From Cardinalis cardinalis (lineage: Eukaryota > Chordata > Aves > Passeriformes > Cardinalidae), in assembly GCA_014549065.1 (NCBI GenBank), contig JACDOX010000001.1, positions 1,039,918 to 1,103,917 on the forward strand: a DNA stretch of 64,000 nucleotides, written 5' to 3'. Every line of letters begins with the position of its first letter. Position 1 is the first letter of the stretch. Shown here piece after piece: positions 50,016-62,600 of the stretch. A program made the position numbers and the translations under genes. The notes under the pieces are model-generated. The model was given only the letters and a program-made list of their open reading frames with translations, ran no database searches and was not told where the DNA came from.

Positions 50016-53000
50016 ACGAGGTTTATTTAAATACTTGCTTTATTCATCAGTTTATTTAAATGCTTGCTGAGGGACTCCCCCAACAGACATCTCCCACCTC
50101 TTTTATTTCTTTCCAGCTGTGCTTGAGCTATAGCTGGTGAGCTTATAGGTTGTAGCCCATGGGCCAAGTCCCTGGGGCTCCTTAACCTCTGGAGATAANT
50201 GATGACTAAAGAAGACCATGAGCTGTCATGGGGAAGGCACTCTGGATTCTCAGCATCATTGTGATAATGCAGGGTCACAGTGCCGCCACATGATGCTGCA
50301 AAGGGACCAAGAGCCCCACAGGGATTCCATCCTGGTGTACCTCCATCCTCAAGCACTCATCCTCACTGTGAAGAACTGAGTGGCTTTTAGAGCAGAGCTG
50401 GAGCTAAGATTTTAATTTTGGTTTGGATGTGGCTGGTGTATTGGAGAGTGATTGCTGCTAGAGTTAGCATAAATAATTCTAAGTTTTAATTTATAGCTTG
50501 CAAGGATATACTAAGTACCCAAAACCTTTTGTTCAGTATACAAGAACCTGACAAAAATAACCTGTAAGACTGAAGAGAAAAAAATAATTTCTTAGACCTC
50601 TTTGCTTTATTCAGGTACAAGTGAATATGTGACTCTATTTTAGAACATACAAAAACACTTGCAACTGTGCTATCAACACAATTTCCTTGTGCAAATGCCG
50701 TATTTTTTTTCCTTCTATTGATGAATTAAGAGCCCAGCTCAGTCTTTTCTGAATTATTTGTACCATTCGTATGAGACTCAACTGTACAGGAGCCAGTATA
50801 GTTTAGAAGGAAGACAAATTATTGTATGTGTTGAGAACAATTGCAAGACAGTGTGAGTTTCACATTCTAGCTGCCTNAGACCTCTTTGCTAATCTGCATC
50901 ATAATGCAGAAACAGCAAGTTTTAAGTTGATGTAGGNTTAGCCTATTGCTTTAATAGACTATTTTTAATGCCAGTTAGATAGTCACTCTCAGGAGAAGTG
51001 ATAAGGTATTGTCCCTTTTCTCAAGCAAAACCATACCTAATCCAATATTTGGCACATTAAAAAAAAGACCAGCCCAAATATAGTTCCTCACCCTGTCTCA
51101 GCTTGTCAGCCATGTAAGGATTCATAAGTATGAACATGTTTAAATGTTAAAGTGAAGCAGGACAATAAAGGACTTTTGCCCAGCCTTCTAAGCCATATAA
51201 ACCCAATTATGAGACTTATGAATAGAAAGAAAACAATGGTTATATTTCACTTAACTTGACCTTTTAAGCTGCCAACCTTTTTCTTTGTAAAACGTCTTTA
51301 TATGGTTGAGCTGTTCTCACTGTGCTTTTCTGACATATGTAATGTTTTTTGGTGAGGTCCTCAGTGAAGGTCTGCAATAAGTAAACATCTACAGCACAAT
51401 CTGAGTGCAACAACGTACCACGTGTCTTCACAAAAATGTCCATCAATGGTCTTAGATTAAGGTGGAATTCCCACACCATTTAGATTAGTCACAATTGCTG
51501 ACATGCAATGCAAGGGAACATCCCTTTTAGATAACATGTGACTCTGGCTTTTAACCTTTCCTCTAGATGCACTGATACAGCTCAGAAACAGCCCTTCCTC
51601 GAAATGGCATAGTTTTCCATAGCTCTTCTCCCTCTGGGATCAGCNAAGTCGAAAGTGATTGGAAATGTACTGAAAATGCTATTAGTTTATTTTTTTAAGG
51701 GGGAGAGCAGTCAGTGATGCCAGGATANGAGTCCATTAGCGGTTTCTTTTTTCCGTGCACCTCCAGAGACACATGTCCAAATCATATTCTGCACAGCCAC
51801 TCTGAATTTTGTTGTGAAAGCAACATAAGCACAGAGCATGAATAAGTCTCAGTAGGGAAAAATATGCCTTGGCTCTTTGTGCACCAGGCTCAGCTNTCTA
51901 TCCAGGCAGGGCAGTAAGAGACCTTCTGTTAATATGCGAGCAAGGAGCTCAGGCCTTGGCGTAATTCCTACTGGAAAAGTGAGTTAAATACTGTCTAGTA
52001 TTAGTAAAAAAGAAACACGTGGCTTCTGGGGGATATTCACAATACACTTCCACCAATTATAAGCCTCTCCCACCAGGTAACTGATTGGAGAGAGGAGCTC
52101 ATCTGGAGTTTCAGTGGCTGCCTGTAGCAGCTACTGGCTTTTGAGAAATGCTGAAGATACCCTGTATAGGAACAAGGGAGGTGATTTCGCAGACTTTGAT
52201 TTGTCTGCACCTGTGCTTTGATGTATCTATCTAACCAGCTCAGAATCAAANAAATTTTGGGCTGAACTACTGGAAAATTGAACCTAACTCCCTTGAGTTC
52301 AGTGCCCTACAGTAGAGGCTGGTTTCCATTGCCTCAGTGAGAACTTTATGTTCTCTGGGTTTGACTCNGCATAACAATTCCTTTCCATACAGGTTTCTTG
52401 CTGGAGTCCTGTGCCTGATGTGACTTATTGCCCTACACACGCCCTTCTGCAGCTGATGAGCACTGGGATGAACTCGAAACAACTGCCCCTACCTGTGCAT
52501 GCGGCAGCAGAGGCTGTGTGGGCAATTGGCACCTGCAATTAGCACCTGCAATTACTCTGCCTTTCATGCANTGGGAACATCCAGAGAACAAGAGCNCGGA
52601 CCTCGCCTGTCACNGGCATGCAGTGTGTGAAAAAATAGCGACAGGAGGACCAACAGGGCTCCTGGCCGAGGAAGGTAGACTACTCTGCATGCCNGCTTGT
52701 GCACCAGCCACAGCAGGCTTTTTTTCTTCCAGCAGTTTCTATTCCCTTTTGTCACTTTGTTGCTTTTGCTGAGGCCTGAATTTTTAAAATAGGAAAAGAA
52801 ACAAAATAGATGTTTGCTGTGAATGCNCTTGGAAATAGTAGTCAGAAAAAAGTGACATGTGAAAATATGTTCCAGCTGTTCAGCATTTGACCAAGTTAAA
52901 ACTCGGTCTGGGCCCCAGAGACCTTTTTTTCTCTTTTTGTCTCACAGATAGCACCAACAAATGCGTTGGAACTATTTGTGTGAACTAAAGCAATAGGGAG

Positions 53001-54091
53001 ATGTCTCAAACTCGTCCTAGGNTGTATTTTAGCATGCTGCTCCCTCTGTATGGATGTGTTTGCACACTATACCTTACAGCTTGAGTAACTGTGGTTGCTA
53101 TAGATTCATATAAACTCACATTTTGGTGCAAGAGGCTTCATGCTTCCAATCCCTTGCAACGCTTTTGCCTGCAGCTTTCTGCCACACCAATTCTTCCTTT
53201 TCCCCCCACATTTTATTAAAAAACTATTTTTTCACCCTTTGCTTATAACTTTTAATTTCTGTCTACTTTTTAGTGCTGCAGCTCTTGAACTTTGCTGGAT
53301 ATTGCAAATCACATAGCATAAAAACTTTCTCTGAAGTTTGGACTAACAATTTCTTTTCATCCTCAGGGATACTTGTTTCCTTCTTTCCCATGAATGAGTA
53401 AAAGCTTTTTTTGCTCCTTTCATGTAAAAGGAAACATTCTCCTGTGGATACAACCTGGGAAATTAGGGANNCCTGAATTTCTTTTTACACCACTGTCTTC
53501 CTCAAACCTTGGGTGAGTCATCTGGACATTGAGTGCTTCTCTTATCCCAGTGATCAAAAATGGTATAAAACCCACACATATTCAGCTTTTCTTGTGTTTG
53601 ACATATATGGATGGAAAGCANCAGATAAGGGCTTTGGGTATCCACTAATTTTTTTTTCAATTCTGGTTTACCACGAGAGGAAACAGTCAAATTTTAAAAA
53701 CTTTTCAGAAGACATTAAAAAAAAAGGGAGGACAGAAAGTGAAGGCCACCCAAGTCAATAGGGAGGTGCACCCTGANTTCAGCAGGTTTGATGTAGGTGC
53801 CAAGTGTATTTTACAGATACTGCTGTAGGTCAAACATTCTATATCACAAAATACACAGTCCACATCATTGTAGGACTCACATGATTTCAAGCAAAGGGAC
53901 TGCCTGTGACTTTCCTGCATAAATCTTCACTGATCTCATGGAGGAAGGGAAGCACCTACATGTATCTCTTTCTGGACCAGGGGTTTTCTTCCAACACACT
54001 GATTGGAGGAATGTCTTTGTGCAATCTGTATGTTTAAATATCCAAATTATGAAAACAGTGTAACTTAGAGGCCCATTGTTTTATTAGTAAA
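50016..54091. other. Non-coding stretch, nothing recognised
   Basis: AT-rich single-copy sequence. Four n positions cluster at 52571-52694. No gene, RNA or confident repeat is seen. An old LINE continuation may exist just after 50015 but cannot be supported. Confidence 0.6.
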
Positions 54092-54442
54092 GTGCTAAAA
54101 AAGGCACTCTGTCCCCCTTTAGCTGTGCTATTTGTTCAGTTCTCTGGATGTACAGTCTATGAACACTATAAGCATGTGAGTCCTTATCCTTACTTTAAAA
54201 GCTTGTTTGTGGTTCATTATGAGCTATTAGGGAGAGCACATCAAGCAATNGTTTTGGCAGGGATACAGGAGTTGCTTCATATTCTGGCAGGAATGATTCT
54301 CTCCTACCAAACAGGAATACNAGGCTTCGTGGTTGGATTTGTTGCTCTCTCCCTTCTCCTGAGCATGCTTATATTAGGAAAGCACATCTTTGAAGGAGAA
54401 TATGACAAGCAGTCAGTCTCAAAGGGTCAACTGCAGTTCTAA
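54092..54442 (+). other. Unassigned reading frame with two hydrophobic segments (weak coding candidate)
   Basis: A 116-codon frame runs from an ATG at 54092 to a TAA. Residues about 50-73 and 76-96 form two hydrophobic segments separated by a short SYQTGI-type turn, followed by a charged tail (GKHIFEGEYDKQS). An acceptor-like CCTTTAG and then TTTGTTCAG lie at 54115-54138, so a terminal exon is conceivable. Two codons contain n, neither necessarily a stop. I do not recognise the protein, there is no neighbouring exon, and frames this long are expected by chance in 64 kb. It could be an exon, a decayed pseudogene or nothing. Confidence 0.15.
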
Positions 54443-57400
54443 TGTGCAAGGTATTTTTTCCTTATCTCACACTTCCAAAAATAACAGCACAAAAATCACT
54501 TTAGCACATCCANAAATACAAGAACTGGAGAGAGGTGTAGGTATTAGGATTAGGTTTTGAAGCAGAGGTGTTGTCAGCAACCTCTAGGCTTGGGAGAAGG
54601 GCTGGCTGAAAAACATTAGGAGTGCAATGCTAGGAAGCCTGTATGTGGAATTTCTGTGTTAGAAATTTGCAGGTAGAACCTGACACGTTAAGGTGCTTCT
54701 CAGACTGACAGCAAGTGGAGATGAGGAGAGACCACCACGAGCACTAAGCTGTGCAAAACCAGTCATCACAGTTCCTACNTGCTCCTTCACCTTTTGTAAA
54801 TTGAACAAGCTCCAGTGAGGTTGGAGTTTTGTCCGAGAACTACCATAAAACCTTAGGAGCTTTGGCTCTGGTAACTTCTACATGTTTTGGCTTGTATATC
54901 CAACTCAGAGTGTAAATGCTTCCAGATCTCTCTGTATCCCCCCAAATTATTTACTTTCTTGGTCACTTTTCCCATATTCCAGGCAGAGGCTGAGGTTTCC
55001 CCATCTGAAGACGGTATTATGTGTAAGATGAGCCTGGCAAAGAGGAAAACACCATGCTCCCTTCCTAATCATGAAATCACAATGATAAAATTACCCAGCA
55101 NAAAATAGTAAAAATGTATCCCTGCTATAAATTCTTGACAGTGAATCTCCTAAGGCAGAAACACTATCAGTGCTATATGTGTGTCTGGCGACCAGCCTGG
55201 GAGAGAGCTGATTCTCTACTGGGGTGGCAAAGTGATAACTTCCTGGAAGGCACCAGACCATAACATTCCTGCTCCTAGAAAGCATTCATCTCAGTCCTGT
55301 TGGCTGCAGAGGGGACCACGGGTGAGGGGAATGAGGTTTGAGGCACCTGTTGCAGCTCTGGAGGTGAGACTGTGGACATGCATGGATGCAACTGGCAGCT
55401 GGAGCAGGGTGAGAAGCCCCCGGGGGCAGCCCGGAGCTCGGGACAGGCTAATGGCACCTGACTGCTCACTGAGCCTCTCTGACAGCCAGGGGGAAATGGG
55501 GGGATGCGGCCGGGGTCTGTCCTGTGATGAGCTGTGATTGCAGAGTTCACACCTCGTGCTGGGGGACTTGAGCTGTCTGGACTCTGAGCACCCCTCCTTG
55601 CCCAGGGAGCAGCTCTGCCAGCAGCTGAAAATTGTCCTGGTAGAGCCCTCAGCCTGCTATAGCTCAGACAATCATGTAATACTGTAATAATACTGCAGTT
55701 CTGAAGAACTTTTTGAAATCCCCAGACCTTGACTGGAACTCTGTTAAGCCAGCTCCCATTAACTTCAGCCAGATTTGAAGCAGGTATTTACAACATTATT
55801 TTTAAACCTATAAGAAAATAATTTTAGCCTTAATGTTGTTACAGACACAACAGGGAAAGGCACTGATGCCTTCAAAACTCCCAGGTAATTTACAGAAGCT
55901 GCAGCCAAGGCAAGGAGCCGAGCACTGAGAGACAAATCTGATAACTTGATGCAATACAGGTTTGTATCTGTTAATCCAGCACTCATGAACTTCTGCACTG
56001 TGTAAAGGATGACTTCTGTGCAAAACCCATCTGCTGTGCTCCCTCATCTCTTTGCTCTGGAAAATATTGCAAAAGCTACATACAGGCTGGGACCTCCACA
56101 TGCAGGTGATTTCTGTGGCCAGTTTGANCTCTGGCTTTGTTCTGTGGCTATGTCTAAACACAGAATGAGTTTAAATCGCTCTTATCTCCTCTTTGCACAG
56201 TTTCTGGTCATTTTGAGCCACTCCATTCTGTGGTTGANAAGAGCCTTGCCCCAGTTCTGGGGCAACTTGGCAGCTGGGAAAAGGNGTTTCAAAGGAGGGC
56301 AGAAGCCATTCAGGGTCAGGCACCCCCAGTTTATTTTGGCATGGCAAATATTTTGTTCAAATTAAAAAATCCAAACAGCAGGCAGTTTGCCAACAGTCTA
56401 AAAGGAGACTTGAATCTGCTTGAATAGGCATGTTTAGATGAAATTCTGTATCACATTGGTAATTACAGATCCTGTTATCACAGTAACTCACTGCCAGGTG
56501 ANAAGTCCCTTGGAAAATAACTACACCTAAGATGAAGTACTTATGTAAGGGAAGGCAGTAGAAGCAAATGCTTCACCCTGTGGTGTCAGAGGGCCAAACT
56601 GCTCTGTACTGGTGAAAAAATGCNGAATAAGCCCAAGGAAGCCAGACATTCACATATGCAAACCTAACCTGAATAAGTACAAAGCAGGGCTTACTACCCA
56701 TTTCTGACTGGAAACAATTATGTGCAGAAAACAGGCAAAAATGCCTTTAAATATGTGTGTGGATTTAATAAGAAAGCCAGAAATCAGACAGTAGGGGAGG
56801 GAGGTGGTCTGCAGGTAAATAGGGGATAAAGGAGATAATTAAACAGGAGATTAATTAATCTGCCAAACCACATGGATTCTTGCTTATAGTGAACAGCCAG
56901 TGCTTAGTATTCANAACAATTTTCAAGAAGACCTACACTTTCAGCCTAGTGGTGGCAGGCACCAGAACCTCCCAAGCTGTTTCATGTTATCTTTTAAATT
57001 CTTAATTTTGCCTCCCCTTGAAGAGAGACAAATGTAAACAGCAGACAGGAACTGCTGTCTCTCCAGAAGAGTTCTCAGGGAACAGCTTCAGAACATAAAG
57101 TGCCTATGTCCCTGGAAGGATTCAAGGAAGAAATCTGCAGTTTTCCCCAGAAGAATTCTGGGCATAGAATTAATAATTTTTCTTTGCATAATTGCTTAGG
57201 TCCAGAGAAATGGGTAAAGCCTCAAAAGTACATGCAAGTCTTTCATTAGCAACCCTTGAAAGACAAAAGCNGAAAGTCCACTTTGATACAAGGTATTTAG
57301 GCCTGATATTCAGACTCCTTCCCAAAATTCATGACAAATTTGCTAGTAGCATTTAGTTTTGGTATTTATTTTGCTGTCCTGGCATGTAGCTGGTCTGTGG

Positions 57401-58544
57401 ACTCACCTGCTGAGCTGTCACACCAGAGATGAGCATCAACTGCNTGCATAACCAGTGACCTCTATGTACCAACTCTGTTCCCAGGAGAGCCTGCTGCTGA
57501 TGGCTACAGCACACTGTTTCACTGCTCTGTTGTTCAGCTTCCTTCTTCTTTTGCTGTTCGCATCTCTCAGTTTTCAGGTGTTTACTTCATGGAGGCTATC
57601 AGCGTCTTCCAGCAAGAGGTGATGCATTCAAACTGCCCACCCAGCTGTAAAGCCTCTCTGCTCACCAAGGTTTCACAACTGTTGTGGCTTCGGGGAANAT
57701 GTACTTCATTGCAAAGTGCAAACAAACTCCTCATGCCTGAAGCTTTCAGAACAAAATCTTCTTTGGGACAGTGCTTGGGCCACTAAATTCGTCACCATCA
57801 ATCGAGAGAGTGATGCTCTAAGTCCTACCACCTCTCTTAGCATTACAGAAGGTAGAAGGATGATGTGATGTCAAAGTGGAAGGTCCTACCCATTCCCCTC
57901 CAGCTCCTGGGAGCCAGCAGTGGTAAAAATGAAAAGGAAGATGTGCCCCAAGCCTTATCATAGCATTGCTAGTAGAAAGATAGCAGAGAAGATGGAGTTT
58001 TGTAGGAGTGGACGTAGNAGAGGTAATATGAAACTGCTTGATTCTGAAAGTGTTTGGGGGCAGTCTCCAAACAGTGAAAACACTCCATGTCTCCAGTGGA
58101 TTTTGGTGAAAGTTTTCCTTCTCAGGAAAGGATAGTGTGGGAATTTTAAAATACTAGTAATTTGGGTCACCAGATGAGGTTTCAGAAGAAAGTAGAATAA
58201 TCCCACATCATCCTTTGTGTGGATATCCTGAGTTTCAACCTGCAAGATTTGCAGTATTGATATTCCATTAGCAGATCTCTAAGCTTTCTAACATCTCACC
58301 ACCAGCTAATCAATGTCCAAAATCTATGGAACTGCTGAGAAAGCACACATTTCTGGTGAGGGAATTGATATTTTTATCCTAGCTTCCATTCTCCTGAATG
58401 GAGCAGTGCAGCAGTACAGAGTCACACATTTGTGTGAATATTCCAGAGCACAAGTATTAAAGTGGAGACTGACAATGATAGCAGCAATTGTTTTGCTTGC
58501 ATTTAACATATAGTATGCTCAATCTATTGGTCACTGCCTTATTC
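54443..58544. other. Non-coding stretch, nothing recognised
   Basis: No gene is recognised. A GC-richer patch at 55290-55560 has about nine CpGs (CCCCGGGGGCAGCCCGGAGC, GCGGCCGGGG) and overlapping frames on both strands. The remainder is AT-rich single-copy DNA. Confidence 0.6.
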
Positions 58545-58757
58545 AGATTAGATATAGGAAAGGAATTTTTTACAGTGAGGATGGCAAAACACTGAGAGGT
58601 GGTTGATGTTCTGTCCCTGGAAACGNTCAAGGCCAGCTTTGAACGCTCAGGGCCCTGAGCAAGCTGATCTAGTTTAAGATGTTTCTGCTTATTGCAAGGG
58701 AGCTCAGCTGGATGACCTTTAAATGCNCCTTCCATCTTTGATTCTATGATCCTATGG
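58545..58757 (+). mobile_element. CR1 LINE 3' end fragment
   Basis: The sequence tracks the avian CR1 3' region. It begins GATATAGGAAAGGAATTTTT, then TACAGTGAGGATGGCAAAAC, then CCTGGAAACGNTCAAGG (58614 on), then TGAGCAAGCTGATCTAGTTT (58656 on). It then runs through GGATGACCTTTAAATG to the GATTCTATGATCCTATG tail. Compared with the family, about 15 bases are missing after CAAAACACTG. The copy is truncated to about 210 bp and has no coding capacity. It belongs to a different CR1 subtype from the 10.5 kb copy, judged by its GAGCAAGCTGATCTAG block. Confidence 0.92.
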
Positions 58758-59109
58758 TTCATGTTGTGTCATAACTCAGGATACAAAAATATTCCTTTGT
58801 ACTCCACCAAGTCAACACCACCCTTTACTAATGATACCACTAATAATGCTGGACCTCAGGGCTCCTCAGGCAGAATTTTAGTGGCAGCCAAAGAGAAACT
58901 GACTCAGGAAATGAGGCACTGGTTGCTGCAGGCTGCAGCATCTTCATCTTTGCCTTTGCTGCAAAGATGTGACTTTTTCAAAGTACACAGCAAANCTTTA
59001 GGAAGAAGCTAACATCAAANAAGCACATGGAGAGCTGCTTTCTCCTACCANTGATCAAAGAGCAGTGTCAGGAGAAGGAGAAATAGTACTGCCACTAAAA
59101 CAACTTTGT
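58758..59109. other. Spacer between two CR1 copies
   Basis: About 350 bases of unique-looking sequence with no recognised feature. An 88-codon plus-strand frame at 58746-59012 starts in the CR1 tail and has no motif. Confidence 0.6.
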
Positions 59110-59595
59110 CTCCATGCCTCATCAAATTGTGTACAGAGGAAAGCCACAAAGCTGGTGAAAAGGCTGGAAGGCATGTCCTAGGAGGAAGGTCTGAGAACGT
59201 AGGATTTGTCTAGTTTGCAGTAAAGAAGGGTTGGGGGCAACCTCATTGCTGCCTACGGCTTCCTGAGGAGGGAAAGTGGAGAGGCAGGTGCTGGTCTCCT
59301 CTCCAGTGACAGGACACATGGGAATCATCAGAGCTATGAGANGAGAGGTTCAGACTGGACATCAAGAAGCATTTCTTCACCAAGGGTGTGGTCAAACACC
59401 NAAACAGACTTCCTAGGGAGGTGATCGATGCCCTAGGACTATAAATATTTAAAATAACAACAACAATAATAATAGTAATAATAAATAAATAATAAATGGA
59501 TAATGCCCTCAGTAATTTACTCTAACTTTTGGACGCATCTGCAGTGGTCAGTCAGTTTGACTAGGTTGCCATTATAGGTCCCTTCAAACTGAAAT
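59110..59595 (+). mobile_element. CR1 LINE 3' end, interrupted by an AAT-rich repeat
   Basis: CR1 landmarks appear in order: GTACAGAGGAAAGCCACAAAGCTGGTGAAAAGG-type sequence at 59131-59163, GGCAACCTCATTGCTGCCTA (59235), CATCAAGAAGCATTTCTTCA (59361), CTAGGGAGGTGATCGATGCC (59413), and GACTAGGTTGCCATTATAGG then TCCCTTCAAACTGAA at the 3' end. An AAC/AAT-rich simple repeat replaces or interrupts the segment at 59441-59498. The element ends in the ATTCT array. The copy is truncated and inactive. Confidence 0.9.
59441..59498. repeat. (AAC/AAT)n simple repeat inside CR1
   Basis: Runs of AAC, AAT and AAAT units sit inside the CR1 body, after GGACTATAAATATTTAAA. It probably expanded in place from an A-rich CR1 segment. 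Confidence 0.85.
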
Positions 59596-59665
59596 ATTCT
59601 ATTCTATTCTATTCTATTCTATTCTATTCTATTCTATTCTATTCTATTCTATTCTATTCTATTCT
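59596..59665. repeat. Perfect (ATTCT)14 pentanucleotide array at CR1 tail
   Basis: Fourteen uninterrupted ATTCT units (70 bp) directly follow the CR1 3' end. CR1 elements end in short tandem repeats of the ATTCTATG type, so this array is best read as an expansion of the element's own tail. An uninterrupted array of this length is likely to vary between individuals. Confidence 0.95.
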
Positions 59666-62600
59666 TCTGTCCCCAAGCCTTGGTACAGATGCTTCCTCAC
59701 ATCTCTCAACCCCTCGCTTCCTGAACGTGTTTCCAGGAAGCAGGCTGGAAGGTTCCATCTGGAGATCAGGCACACAGCAAAGATCCAGCTTGTCTGTTCT
59801 GCATGCTCTATTTGGTTCTTCTCATCCCAAGTGGGAGAGGCTGGGGAGCTGCTGGGCAGGAGGGCCTGGGAATGTGCTGTGGAGCTCGGCAGCTGTTTCT
59901 GAAGCTGCGGCGTTTTGCCNCGGGCAGAGTTCCCCGCGTTCTGCGCGCTGCCTGACGGACCTCGGGGGAGCCTGTCCTGCAAAATGTACACCAGAGCTAC
60001 TCCCTAAGGACCTTCATTAAAAAAAGAAAAAAGGCAACCTCTGTGTCAATGAAATGCTTGTTTACAGCACAGTGCCACAGCTTTATGTGCTAAGCTTCAT
60101 AGCCCTAGTGGGTTATGAAAAATACCCACATTGTAGATATAGATGGTGCAGAAGGTGTAGAAGACATAGAAGATAAGAATAATAGAGATAATAAAGATGA
60201 TAACATCAATTCCCCAAGACTTTACAAACAGCAGCCCTGACATTTAGTTTTATGCTCTCAAAATACNGAATTTAGCAAAAATTAAGTCAAGATGCAAGTG
60301 TAATAGATGCAGATAATAGAGCCAATATTTGCTCCTAATCTGTTACATTACTTCTACTTAACTACTCCAAATNTTTTATTGCAATTACTTCATTATTTTA
60401 TTGCAATATTGCAGTTATATCTTAGTCTTTGCAGCTGTTTTCACATCCTAGCAGTTGAAATTGCCTTCCCTATACACATAAAGGGAGGGGCAGCTATAAC
60501 TGGGACTATACAATTGAATATTTCCTGAGACTTAAAGATGATCAAGACATGCTTGAGAACAGGCAAGAACCTGGATTTGAACATATAAAACAAGTATTTA
60601 GAGCAGTTCAGTGAAGGGAAGAATAAGNCAAAGAATACCCTGGTCTCCAACTGGCCGTGATGAAGAAAAAAGAATGGAAAGCAGGTGCATAAGAGAGGAG
60701 TTCTGGGCATGATTTCCACTTGTGATGCTCTGTGAGAGACCCATGGGGAGAGGAAAGAGATGCTGACTGCAGGATGTCAACAAAGAGCTTGGAAGAGACT
60801 GATCCCTTCTATAGGCCTCCTACAGGCCCCAGGGCAAAGCTTGTGATTGTGCACAGATAAGTGAAATTTTCTAAAAGTTATTTCCAGTGCAAAGAAGCTG
60901 GAAAGTCTGAAGCTGGAAATCAACACACAGGGTTTGTATTTATAGAATGCTCATTTGGCTTGTACAGAGGGGATCAGTCTGGCTAATATTTGAGTTTCTG
61001 CACATGTTTCCCCATCCTCCTGGGTTAAAAGTTGGCACATTGGAGTGGCAGGAGTTGAAAAGATTTAATTTAAATTAAAGAAACCAAACCAACCTTAACA
61101 GCATGCAAACATAATTTCATTTCTCTATGAAAGTTAAAAACAAACAAAAATTGCCTTGACGTATACAGAACCAAGTGGTTTTCTNTAAATACTGCAATTG
61201 ATTATGAGGCATTTTATTGAGAAGATGAGAGGAAGAAGAGTCCTTATTCAGTTGTCTGATGGAGTCTAATANAGCAGTGCAGCATTCAAAACTTTTGCAA
61301 TGAGAAAGGTTTTTTGGAAAGTAATTTAATTTGTAGTTTCTAAACCAACTGTTCCAATAGCAAGCACAACATCTGGGAATTCAGGTAACAGAGGCTTTGC
61401 TCCAATCTGTAACACGCCATCAAAAGTATTGTAAAATAGAATTTTTTCCCCAATGGCAGAGGAATTGTTTTATTTACTGATTAGGAACGCCTCATCGTTG
61501 CTGGAATTTCTGGAATGCTTTTGAAATCTCCTCTAGAATACTGATGTGAAGACAATTTTTTTTTAATCAGCAGATTGAGAATCAACCCCTGCCTGCATTT
61601 CAATCAACCTCTACCCCCACTGGGCTTTAGGGTCTGCTGATTCTCCATACCACTGCAGAAATCAGAATTTCCCATGGTCTGTGGTGCTGCATCATCCCCC
61701 TTTCCCTCTATTTCCTGCTTCAGTTATATCCTTCCCCCAAACTCTTCTGTCTGACAGCCATTCATCTTTCTATTGCTTCACAAGATTTTCATGTGTTACA
61801 TTTCTCTTTCTGTGGCCCTCAGCACAAAGCTACCAAATAAGCAGTTTGACTTCCCTATTTCCCTTTTCTCAGCATGCTCATTAGTTTGCTACTTAGCAAA
61901 AGGAAACCCCTTTGCTGTCAAAAGAAAAGGGCACCATCTCTGATGCTGGACTTCAAATTATCATGATATCAGGTGTCTATTAGGGAACATTCATATCAAG
62001 ATAGCCCCAAACAGTCAGCATCCATCTACACTCAGACATTTTAAAGAGAGACAGGATAAGCCAGTGAGACAGAAACATGGGAGTCTCAATAATTATCAGC
62101 CCTCAAATGAGCCCCAGGGNCATACATGAACAGATCCTTCTCACAAAGGTGTACAGATAGATGCTCTGTCCTAAGGAGGCTGGTGGAGGGGACCCAAGGA
62201 TTTCTGTGAGAAGCATATCTTGGAAAAAGGTTCCTTGATATTTCTAAGAAGATGTGTTTTGCTTTGTCCTAGGCATGTTTCCATTATGGCTGCAGAATTA
62301 AAAAAAATAAATTACGGTAGCCCCTATGGAAATGGTGTATAAAAATGAGATTTCATGCTTTCTTTCTCTAATTTTCATATGGAAGTTGCTTTAACTCTTA
62401 AGTTGCTTTAACTTCATATGGAAGTTGCTTTAACCCTTAATTTCAACAGAATCAAGATTTTATCCAAATTGCTTTCTTATTACATGTAAACCATACATAC
62501 ATATAAACCCTCCAATAAATGGTTACACTAAGGTCAGAGTCCNCTTCTCCTGTCTTCTGTTTCTACACTATCCCCTTTTGCTTTTCTTCTGCTCCCAGCC

